Source: JANRJY01 sp033763735 (lineage in GTDB: Bacteria; Bacteroidota; Bacteroidia; Cytophagales; UBA9547). From it: a DNA stretch of 64,000 nt. A program made the position numbers and the translations under genes. Positions within the stretch are counted from its first letter, which is position 1. Every line of letters begins with the position of its first letter. Shown piece by piece: positions 43,193-50,878 of this stretch. The notes beneath the pieces are model-generated. The model ran no database searches. It worked only from the letters and a program-made list of their open reading frames with translations, and was not told the origin of the DNA. The DNA lies in the NCBI GenBank assembly GCA_033763735.1, contig JANRJY010000064.1:1-64000 (forward strand), in the 5' to 3' direction.

Positions 43193-46100
43193 ATGTCAAT
43201 TGCAAAATATCTTTCTAAAACATTCATTCATATTTATTTTTTAACACTCGCTGTCAACTGCACAAATCTTTATGCTCAAAAAATATTACTTGACAAATAT
43301 GGAAGACAAGTCAATGATAGTTTAGGCAATCATTTAAACTATAGCAACTTCCCAATTATACATGACAGTGAAATTGTTAATAAACACACTAATTCAAGGC
43401 TATCAAATGGCACAACTACAATAATAGGAGATAATTCTAAAAACTGTGTACCAGCATTTAAACGAGGAGTGTTAGGTGGTGCAATAGGAGTAAACTCCAT
43501 GAATACTATTGATATTGACAAGGACGGAATTATTGAAATAGTTTGTTCAGCAACACAAAACAGTAACTTTTATAATGGCTCAAGCCCAGCGTTTTGGCAA
43601 ATATTAGAATATTCTCAATCGAACAATAATTACAAACAAGTATGGTTAAGTAAAAGCTATGAAGATGGAATTACATGCATTAGAGTATTTGATCCAGATG
43701 GAGACCGAAACTATAATATTTATGTTGGAACCAATAAAGGAAACATAGACATTTATTCAGGAAGCACACTCTCTATTGTTGGATCCTTAAATACAGGTAG
43801 CAATTCTCGAATTAGTCAGATGGTTTATGAAGATATTGATAATGATCAAATCCCTGATTTTGGTGTAAGTAGTGGCAATAATATTTATTTATATAATATA
43901 ACAACAAATGGACTTAGCAGAACATTAAATATCACAGCAAGTGATTTTGCTGTTGGAAATGTAGATTCAGACTCTAAAAACGAATTGGTAGTTTTGAGTG
44001 GAGAAGTTTATGAAATAACAAATTCTACTAATATTTTACAATGGAGGGTAGATCTGAATACCGATAGTCATCATTCCTTAAAATTGTCCGACATCGACAA
44101 TGATGGAAAAAAAGAAGTTATTATGGCATTTAAGTGGCAATCAATCAAGGTTTATGATGCTGATATTCAGTCATTAAAATATGAAATTGTAACATCTATT
44201 GATATTGCCTCACTAATAACTAAAGATATCAATAACGACAATTTAGATGAAATAATCTATGGTGATGCTCAATGGGGTGGGGTTCATTGCATCAATGCTC
44301 AAACAAATTCACAAATTTGGCAAATCAATAACCCAGGTCATGCCACCATGAATTTACAAATTGCTGACTTCGATATGAATGATACACTAGATGTTATTTG
44401 GGTTGGTGGCATAACAAGTACCGGACCGGATAATATATATATCGCAGATTTGGCAAGAAAAAGAATAAACTGGGAAAGCATAGATGTGAATGGTCCTTTT
44501 TATGGAGTAGCAACAGGTGATCTTAACAATGATGGTAAAAAGGAAATTGTTGTCGTCTCTAATGAAAGTGATAACGGTTATGAATCATCTATAATACAAG
44601 TGTATGATTATCAAACTAATGAGTTGTTGTGGCAATCACATCCTGATTCACTAAGTTCTCTAACAGTTTATGGTACAAAAAGCATAGAGGTAATTGATAT
44701 TGATAAAGATGGCAATAATGAAATAGTAGTAGCAACTGACCAATGGTATGATGGAAGGATTACGATATTTGATGGGGTTACAAAGCGGGTAAAAAAATCA
44801 TACACTTTTAATGCAGAAGATTATGGAGGATTCTATGGACAAAAAACATTTGATGTAAATAATGACGGAATAAATGAAATCATAGTTGCAAATGGCAATC
44901 TGGTCCGAATTATTGATTCAAGATATTTTACTACCCTTTTTACAAGTACAATTTCAGGTGGATATTATGGTTATGGCACCACCATTATTGAAGCAGGAAA
45001 TATTGACAACGATGTTTCAAACGAGATAATAGTAAATAATGGTACTCTAAATATTATAGATGTAAATACAAATCAAGTTTGGTCAAGCAATAAAAACGAC
45101 TATTCGAATATTGATTTGTATGATTTTAATAATGATTCGCGCCTTGATATAATTGCAGGAAACAATTCGGGCGTCATTGAAGTGATTGATGGAGTAACAA
45201 AGAATTTTATTTTTACTTTTAAAGTTTCTAATAACAAGATTGATAATATTAAAATGGCGAGAATTTTTAGCAAAGTAGGAAGCAAAAAAATGGTTTTTAG
45301 CTCAGATGGCAGATTGTATTATTTTGATCCTAGCGACACCACTAGAATTATTCAACTTACAAACTCGATGGGAAATTCACTAGGGCAAGGTTATTCAATG
45401 AAAATTGAAGACCTAAATTCTGATGGTATAGATGAGATAATTATTGGGGACAATTACTCTGTTAATGTACTTCCTAACAACTGTAATTTGTGTGATAGTT
45501 TAGTAGTTCAAACAAATTTCGTAAATCCCAAATGCAATCAATCAAATGGTATTATAATGACAACTATTTCCGGAGGTATTAACCCTGCAATTCATTGGTT
45601 CAATGGATCGAATTTGACTTCAATATCAGGATTGCCAGCAGGGGTTTATTCTTTAACTGTTACTGATAATCGGCAATGTAATAAAAACTTTAACATCACA
45701 CTTATACCTGCTACAATTAAGGCAAACATTTCAGTACAAAACGAGAATTGTGTATCAAGCCTTTCTGGATCTATTATTATTGCATCAGTTGTTGGAACTC
45801 CCCCAATAAAATACTATTGGAATAATGGTTTAACCACCTCTGGATTAGCAAATGTTTCATCAGGCAACTATTCATTGACAATTTCTGGAAATGGAGATTG
45901 CCCTTTAATATCATCATTTACTGTATATAAAGATAGTGTCAAGTATACGATGAAAGATTTAAGTTGTTTTGGCAATCAAGGGGCAATTGAACTTCAGATT
46001 TTAAAAGGGAATAGCCCTTTCTTTGTTGAGATATCAAATATTTCAAATTCTTTATTAGGTTCAAGACTAAGTGTTTCCGGACTACCTTATAAAAAACAAC

Positions 46101-46657
46101 TACTTAGGATAACAGATAACAAAAACTGTTCTATTCATGATTCTGTTAATTTAATAGCTCCAATTAGAGATATTGTCAATGTTACCTCATTTGACGATTC
46201 ATTAAATACAAAAGAAATTGAAGGTAGATTAAATGTCAGTATTTCAGGTTTTAATCAACCTTATTTAATCAGTATTGAAATGGAAACTATTGTAGGACAA
46301 AATTTTGCTGTTTTTAAAGATTTACCTTCCAAAGAATATAATGTAAGGGTAAAAAATAAAAATGAATGCATAATAGTTAATAATTATACTATAAAAAGCA
46401 TCGAAAAATTGAGTGTAATTGATAAAAACAAAAATGAAAATGATTTCATAGTTTGCCCCAACCCATCTATGGGAGATTTTAGTATTGAGGGTCGATTACC
46501 TGAGAATAGTATCATGTACATTTACGATATGACAGGCAAACTAATGGATTTGTATGAAGGTCAAATTAAGAAAATTACTATAAATCGAAGTGGACAATAT
46601 TTAATGAAAATTGTAGCTGGCAAATCAATTTACAATCAGAAACTAACAGTGGAATAA
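43193..46657 (+). CDS. Secreted FG-GAP/VCBS-repeat protein with SprB-like repeats and T9SS type A sorting domain
   Basis: The 1154-residue protein has a signal peptide (ends near LYAQ). Residues about 70-760 form a repeat region with many Asp-rich calcium-type loops such as DIDKDGIIE, DIDNDGKKE, DLNNDGKKE and DFNNDSRLD, the FG-GAP/VCBS pattern of integrin-like beta-propellers. Next come SprB-like repeats (SGLPAGVYSLTVTDNRQC; SSGNYSLTISGNGDC). About 75 C-terminal residues form a T9SS type A domain (CPNPSMGDFSI, MYIYDMTGKLMDLY, GQYLMKIVAGKSIYNQKLTV). It is probably a cell-surface or shed adhesin. It is inserted between xerC and rpsU on the opposite strand to them, with duplicated flanks. Confidence 0.88.
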   Translation: MSIAKYLSKTFIHIYFLTLAVNCTNLYAQKILLDKYGRQVNDSLGNHLNYSNFPIIHDSEIVNKHTNSRLSNGTTTIIGDNSKNCVPAFKRGVLGGAIGVNSMNTIDIDKDGIIEIVCSATQNSNFYNGSSPAFWQILEYSQSNNNYKQVWLSKSYEDGITCIRVFDPDGDRNYNIYVGTNKGNIDIYSGSTLSIVGSLNTGSNSRISQMVYEDIDNDQIPDFGVSSGNNIYLYNITTNGLSRTLNITASDFAVGNVDSDSKNELVVLSGEVYEITNSTNILQWRVDLNTDSHHSLKLSDIDNDGKKEVIMAFKWQSIKVYDADIQSLKYEIVTSIDIASLITKDINNDNLDEIIYGDAQWGGVHCINAQTNSQIWQINNPGHATMNLQIADFDMNDTLDVIWVGGITSTGPDNIYIADLARKRINWESIDVNGPFYGVATGDLNNDGKKEIVVVSNESDNGYESSIIQVYDYQTNELLWQSHPDSLSSLTVYGTKSIEVIDIDKDGNNEIVVATDQWYDGRITIFDGVTKRVKKSYTFNAEDYGGFYGQKTFDVNNDGINEIIVANGNLVRIIDSRYFTTLFTSTISGGYYGYGTTIIEAGNIDNDVSNEIIVNNGTLNIIDVNTNQVWSSNKNDYSNIDLYDFNNDSRLDIIAGNNSGVIEVIDGVTKNFIFTFKVSNNKIDNIKMARIFSKVGSKKMVFSSDGRLYYFDPSDTTRIIQLTNSMGNSLGQGYSMKIEDLNSDGIDEIIIGDNYSVNVLPNNCNLCDSLVVQTNFVNPKCNQSNGIIMTTISGGINPAIHWFNGSNLTSISGLPAGVYSLTVTDNRQCNKNFNITLIPATIKANISVQNENCVSSLSGSIIIASVVGTPPIKYYWNNGLTTSGLANVSSGNYSLTISGNGDCPLISSFTVYKDSVKYTMKDLSCFGNQGAIELQILKGNSPFFVEISNISNSLLGSRLSVSGLPYKKQLLRITDNKNCSIHDSVNLIAPIRDIVNVTSFDDSLNTKEIEGRLNVSISGFNQPYLISIEMETIVGQNFAVFKDLPSKEYNVRVKNKNECIIVNNYTIKSIEKLSVIDKNKNENDFIVCPNPSMGDFSIEGRLPENSIMYIYDMTGKLMDLYEGQIKKITINRSGQYLMKIVAGKSIYNQKLTVE

Positions 46658-46946
46658 TTTCAAACTTGAAGTAAAAGATATTTTTGTTCTAATTTAATAA
46701 CTCATTTTTTATTATAACAAACAACGATGAAGGGTTTAATTCAAATGTGATGTTTTTAATAAATATGTCAAAGAGAAATTAAACTTCTGATTTATCTATT
46801 AAAACAATTTAATTTCCAATCCAAAACTCAATTTTTACATTTTTGGTCTTAGTTTCTAACCTAAAAGCAATTACTAATTAGTTAATGATATTACAAATTT
46901 TTGATTTCAAAATTATTGTTTGTATTGGTGACCTCAAAAAGGCGAT

Positions 46947-47118
46947 AATTGTGTTTGGGTGTACCACCAACCACAGTGAGTTAGAGAAGAATGAAGTAAA
47001 ATAAAAAAAAGCAGGGTCAATTTACACAATTGCCCTGCTTTTTCAAATATCCAACAACAAAAATCTAGTCTTCTTTATTACCGAAAAGCAAATTGGTACG
47101 ATAAACTGCTTTTTTAAT
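46947..47118. repeat. Direct repeat, copy C (contains the rpsU terminator and rpsU 3' end) right of the T9SS gene
   Basis: It has the same order of parts as copy B: ATTGTGTTTGGGTGTACCACC-like sequence, the hairpin, and the end of rpsU. This copy contains the intact terminator and the functional rpsU end, so it is the original. Confidence 0.8.
47011..47038 (-). terminator. Terminator of the rplM-rpsI-rpsB-rpsU operon
   Basis: The hairpin GCAGGG...CCCTGC has an inner CAATT/AATTG pair. On the minus strand it is followed by a run of eight T, while the plus strand also has a short T-run, so it may act both ways. It lies about 27 bases after the rpsU stop. Confidence 0.85.
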
Positions 47119-47262
47119 TTCTTCTCTACGTGTAATAGATGGTTTTTCGAAAGCTTGTCTTTTTCTTAGTTCTTTCAAAACACCTGTTTTTTCAAATTTC
47201 TTTTTAAAGCGTTTTAGTGCTTTATCAATGTTTTCGTTTTCTTTAATATCAATGTATAACAT
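47065..47262 (-). CDS. rpsU: Ribosomal protein bS21
   Basis: The 65-residue protein is the small-subunit protein S21: MLYIDIKENENIDKALKRFKKKFEKTGVLKELRKRQAFEKPSITRREEIKKAVYR. It is basic and full length for the Bacteroidota form. In this phylum it takes part in sequestering the anti-Shine-Dalgarno sequence. Its start lies 16 bases after the rpsB stop, the place usually occupied by tsf. Confidence 0.96.
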   Translation of the reverse strand: MLYIDIKENENIDKALKRFKKKFEKTGVLKELRKRQAFEKPSITRREEIKKAVYRTNLLFGNKED

Positions 47263-47278
47263 GACTATTTTTATATTA

Positions 47279-48046
47279 TTATTCTACAGATGAAACAGTT
47301 TCGGTACTTTCAACAACTTCGTCAGACTCTTCCTTATCGGAAACAATGTCTTTTTCCATTTTACGTTCATTTAATCCTTCTTCAATGGCTCTTGAAATAG
47401 CAGCAGTTATGATTGCAATTGATTTGTATGCATCATCGTTGGCTGGAATTGGATAATCAACCACACCCGGATCAGAATTAGTATCAACAATAGCTATCAC
47501 TGGAATTCCTAATCTGTGTGCTTCAGAAATGGATAAATGTTCTTTTTTAACATCTACTACAAAAAGCGCTGCAGGCAAACGAGTTTGATCGGCAATACCA
47601 CCAAGGATACGGTTAAGCTTATCCTTTTCGCGGTTGATCATTAATTTTTCTTTTTTAGTGATCGTAGCATATGTTTCTTCCTTCATCATACGATCAAGGG
47701 TAGACATTTTTTTCAAAGATTTTCTGATTGTGGCGAAGTTGGTAAGCATACCTCCTAACCATCTTTCAGTAACATACGGCATTTTGTGCTTTTCAGCTTC
47801 TTTCTCAATAACTTCTTTTGCTTGTTTTTTGGTAGCAACAAACATTATTTTTCTGCCCGATTTCACAATGCCTTTTACCGCATTGCAAGCCTCATCTAAA
47901 CAAGCTAATGTTTTGTTTAGGTCAATAAGGTGAATGCCATTTTTCTCCATGAAAATGTATGGAGCCATTTTCGGATGCCATTTGCTGGTTAAGTGACCAA
48001 AATGCACACCTGCATCTAACAACTCTTGATATTGAATATTTGCCAT
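47279..48046 (-). CDS. rpsB: Ribosomal protein uS2
   Basis: The start is set at the ATG giving MANIQYQELLDAGVHFGHLTSKWHPKM, since this matches the conserved N-terminus; an upstream frame extension has no similarity. The product is 255 residues. Conserved phrases are IHLIDLNKTLACLDEA, FVATKKQAKEVIEKEA and RWLGGMLTNFATIRKSL. The tail is acidic (DKEESDEVVESTETVSSVE). It follows rpsI by 31 bases. It precedes rpsU instead of tsf. Confidence 0.97.
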   Translation of the reverse strand: MANIQYQELLDAGVHFGHLTSKWHPKMAPYIFMEKNGIHLIDLNKTLACLDEACNAVKGIVKSGRKIMFVATKKQAKEVIEKEAEKHKMPYVTERWLGGMLTNFATIRKSLKKMSTLDRMMKEETYATITKKEKLMINREKDKLNRILGGIADQTRLPAALFVVDVKKEHLSISEAHRLGIPVIAIVDTNSDPGVVDYPIPANDDAYKSIAIITAAISRAIEEGLNERKMEKDIVSDKEESDEVVESTETVSSVE

Positions 48047-48077
48047 ATATTTTATTGCTGATTTTTCTTCTGATTGA

Positions 48078-48464
48078 CTAACGTTTAACCCACTGGAATC
48101 TCCTTCTTGCTTTTCTACGACCCGGTTTTTTTCTTTCAACCATACGTGAGTCACGAGTAAGTAAGCTTTGCTTTTTCAATGCCGGTTTGTCTTCAGGTGC
48201 AACTTCTACTAATGCACGTGCTACAGCATGACGGACAGCCTCTGCCTGACCTGTAATACCACCACCTTTAACATTTACCTCTATATCAAAATTTCCTATT
48301 TTTTCAGAAATTGTAAGTGGTTGATTAATTACAATTCTTTTAAGTTCTGAAGGAAAGTATTCTTCAAATTTACGTCCATTTACAACAATATTGCCTGAAC
48401 CACTTTTTAAATAAATACGGGCTACCGATGTTTTTCTTCTTCCTATTGTATTTGTGATGCTCAT
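48078..48464 (-). CDS. rpsI: Ribosomal protein uS9
   Basis: The 128-residue protein is full length: TIGRRKTSVARIYLKSGSGNIVVNGR, VKGGGITGQAEAVRHAVARALVE, and the basic tail VERKKPGRRKARRRFQWVKR, whose last residues reach the P site of the ribosome. It follows rplM by 3 bases, in the usual order. Confidence 0.97.
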   Translation of the reverse strand: MSITNTIGRRKTSVARIYLKSGSGNIVVNGRKFEEYFPSELKRIVINQPLTISEKIGNFDIEVNVKGGGITGQAEAVRHAVARALVEVAPEDKPALKKQSLLTRDSRMVERKKPGRRKARRRFQWVKR

Positions 48465-48467
48465 CTT

Positions 48468-48911
48468 TTATAAGTTGACGTTTTGAGGATTTTGTGCGGC
48501 ATGTGGATGTTGACTTCCTTCGTATACATAAAGGTTAGTAAAAAGTTGACGTCCAAGTCTGTTTTTAGGCAACATACGTTTAACTGCCATCTCTACCAAT
48601 CTTCTTGGATTTTTTTGCATGATTTCAGCAGGAGTAGCGAAACGTTGTCCACCAGGATATCCTGTATATCTTACGTGTTGTCTTTCGGTCATTTTTTTGC
48701 CGGTAAGTCTTACTTTCTCAGCATTGATTACGATTACATTATCTCCACAATCAACGAAAGGAGTATATGAAGGCTTGGTTTTGCCTCTTAATATTTTTGC
48801 AACATTGCTACTTAAGCGACCTAGTATTGCAGCTTCTGCATCCACCACTACCCAACCTTTGTTTGCGGTTGCATCGTTCACGAATTTGGTCTTATAACTT
48901 TGGATATCCAC
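48468..48911 (-). CDS. rplM: Ribosomal protein uL13
   Basis: The 147-residue protein is full length: WVVVDAEAAILGRLSSNVAKILRGK, DCGDNVIVINAEKVRLTGKKM, and YPGGQRFATPAEIMQKNPRRLVEMAVKRMLPKNRLGR. It is the first gene of the leftward ribosomal operon, 47 bases from a good -7 box. Its gene pairs with rpsI as in almost all bacteria. Confidence 0.97.
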   Translation of the reverse strand: MDIQSYKTKFVNDATANKGWVVVDAEAAILGRLSSNVAKILRGKTKPSYTPFVDCGDNVIVINAEKVRLTGKKMTERQHVRYTGYPGGQRFATPAEIMQKNPRRLVEMAVKRMLPKNRLGRQLFTNLYVYEGSQHPHAAQNPQNVNL

Positions 48912-48957
48912 TTTACCGATATTTAATGTTTTTTCAGTCCTTTTTTAAAAAGGGTCA

Positions 48958-48988
48958 CAAAGGTAGAGATTAATTTTTGAAATGACAA
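48958..48988 (-). promoter_or_regulatory. Promoter of the rplM operon
   Basis: On the minus strand TTG (48988-48986), a 20-base spacer and TACCTTTG (48965-48958) match the Bacteroidota consensus TTG-N19-TAnnTTTG. The leader of about 40 bases to the rplM start contains a short CCTTTTT/AAAAAGG stem. Confidence 0.65.
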
Positions 48989-49068
48989 AAATGAATTAGA
49001 AAAAATATTTAGCATTATTTATTAGTTTTGCAAAGATAAAAAGCGAAACCGATTAATAATACAAACCA

Positions 49069-49551
49069 TTGATAAACAGAATATTAATATTGATAACTTT
49101 TATAGCAACTCAATATACAATTGCTCAAGTAACAAAAAAAAACAGTACTTCTGATCCGGAATTGATAAAATTATTACCCGTATTTACCAGTACATCATCA
49201 GTATTAATTCCTATAGATAAAAAAATTCCTGAATCGTTAGTTTTTGCTAAAACCTCATATATAATTGACTCCATTGCATCCATGAACAAAAAATTGAAAT
49301 TCATGCAAGGGTATCGTATTTTGGTTTATTCCGGTACTGATAAAGAAGAAGCAAATTTGGTTAAGGAAAAAATATACAAAAAACTACCTATGGCCGATAT
49401 TTATTCCTCATACAAACAACCTACTTATAGGATAAAACTAGGTGATTATCACGAAAAGCTTGATGCAGAACGGATTATTGCCAAAATTTTGAAATGGGAC
49501 TTGCCTGCTGCCATAGTAATTCAGGATAATATTGTAATAAAAAGAAAATGA
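49069..49551 (+). CDS. Exported SPOR-domain protein
   Basis: The 160-residue product starts at a TTG (INRILILITFIATQYTIAQ signal peptide; no in-frame ATG fits better). Its C-terminal half is SPOR-like: YRILVYSGTDKEEANLVKEKIYKKL, then YRIKLGDYHEKLDAERIIAKIL with the typical RxxLGDF-like core, and AIVIQDNIVI. SPOR domains bind denuded septal peptidoglycan. A -7-like box TAGTTTTG lies at 49023-49030. Its last codon overlaps the next gene by four bases (ATGA), so the two are coupled. Confidence 0.75.
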   Translation: MINRILILITFIATQYTIAQVTKKNSTSDPELIKLLPVFTSTSSVLIPIDKKIPESLVFAKTSYIIDSIASMNKKLKFMQGYRILVYSGTDKEEANLVKEKIYKKLPMADIYSSYKQPTYRIKLGDYHEKLDAERIIAKILKWDLPAAIVIQDNIVIKRK

Positions 49552-50762
49552 CCGTTGAAGTTGTAAAGTCGCTTGCACAAAAATACAAAAATGAAGTAAT
49601 TGACTACAGAAGGCATTTGCATGCGCATCCCGAATTGTCATTTGAAGAATATGAAACTTCAAAGTATATTCAATTACAACTTGAAAAAATAGGTTTAAGT
49701 CCGAAAACCGGAATAGCAGGCACTGGGTTAGTAGTAGAAATTGAAGGTAAAAACAATCATTCCAAAACTTTTGCACTTAGAGCAGATATTGATGCATTAC
49801 CCATTTCTGAAAAAAATGAAAAAGATTATACTTCGAAAAATGTAGGCGTAATGCATGCTTGCGGACATGATGTACACACATCTTCTTTATTAGGATGCGC
49901 TCATATTTTGAATGAATTAAAAAATGAGTTTGAAGGAACTGTTCGTTTGATATTTCAACCCGGGGAAGAAAAATCGCCTGGTGGTGCTTCGTTGATGATT
50001 AAAGAAGGTGTGCTCGAAAATCCAAAACCGATTGGCATTATTGGTCAACACGTAATGCCTCAGCTGGAAGTCGGCAAATTTGGTTTTAGAGAAGGTGTGT
50101 ATATGGCTAGTGCTGATGAAATATATCTGAAAATAACCGGTAAAGGTGGCCATGCAGCGGTGCCTGAAAACAATATTGACCCCATTCTTATTACTTCTCA
50201 TATAATAATAGCACTGCAACAAATAGTAAGTCGTAATGCCAGTCCGAAAGTTCCCACTGTACTGTCATTTGGAAAACTTACAGCAAACGGGGCAACTAAT
50301 GTGATTCCCAACGAAGTGTTTGTTGAAGGGACACTCAGGACCATGAATGAACAATGGCGCAAGGATGCAAAAGATAAAATTGTAAAAATTGCTACTTCAC
50401 TCGCTGAAGGAATGGGTGGAAGCTGCGAAGTTCGATTTGCAGATGGATATCCATATCTGGAAAACAATCCTGAATTAACTCAAAGAATGAGGAAATATGC
50501 CGAAGCGTACATTGGGTCTGAAAATGTTGTAAACTTAGACTTGTGGATGGCAGCTGAGGATTTTGCATTTTATACCCACTACGTGGATGCATGCTTTTAC
50601 AGATTAGGCGTTCGAAATGAAGCAAAAGGTATAACTTCATTAGTTCATACACCTACTTTTGATATTGATGAAGATGCGCTTGAGCTTGGAAGTGGAATGA
50701 TGGCCTGGCTGGCAATCAATGAATTATCACAAAAGCAACTTAAAACAAACGAGCGACCTTGA
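49548..50762 (+). CDS. M20 family amidohydrolase/peptidase
   Basis: The 404-residue enzyme has the M20D (N-acyl-L-amino acid amidohydrolase) pattern. The metal site HACGHDVHTSSLLG is followed by LIFQPGEEKSPGGASLMIKEG with the catalytic Glu, then a dimerisation insert (GKGGHAAVPENNIDPI). DLWMAAEDFAFYTHYVDACFYRLG and LVHTPTFDIDEDALELG, with the last metal His, follow. It should cleave acyl or aminoacyl amides, possibly in cell-wall or amino-acid salvage. The SPOR gene upstream suggests an envelope link. Confidence 0.92.
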   Translation: MTVEVVKSLAQKYKNEVIDYRRHLHAHPELSFEEYETSKYIQLQLEKIGLSPKTGIAGTGLVVEIEGKNNHSKTFALRADIDALPISEKNEKDYTSKNVGVMHACGHDVHTSSLLGCAHILNELKNEFEGTVRLIFQPGEEKSPGGASLMIKEGVLENPKPIGIIGQHVMPQLEVGKFGFREGVYMASADEIYLKITGKGGHAAVPENNIDPILITSHIIIALQQIVSRNASPKVPTVLSFGKLTANGATNVIPNEVFVEGTLRTMNEQWRKDAKDKIVKIATSLAEGMGGSCEVRFADGYPYLENNPELTQRMRKYAEAYIGSENVVNLDLWMAAEDFAFYTHYVDACFYRLGVRNEAKGITSLVHTPTFDIDEDALELGSGMMAWLAINELSQKQLKTNERP

Positions 50763-50878
50763 ACCCTTATGTTGATTCAAAACCGCTCGTTCAACGAATT
50801 ATAGTGTAATTTGCGTTGTTACAAATAATTAAGCCAATACCGTGCCAAACTACTTATAAGTTACTATAATTTCAAAAT

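Noticed and set aside
48078..48154. A longer start for rpsB overlapping rpsI
   Set aside because: The extension (MTHVWLKEKNRVVEKQEG...) has no similarity to uS2 and overlaps the rpsI gene in another frame; the ATG at 48046 matches the conserved start.
50748..50791. Inverted repeat AACGAGCG/CGCTCGTT as a terminator after the M20 gene
   Set aside because: The arms are 8 bases with a 28-base loop and no T-run, partly within the coding end.
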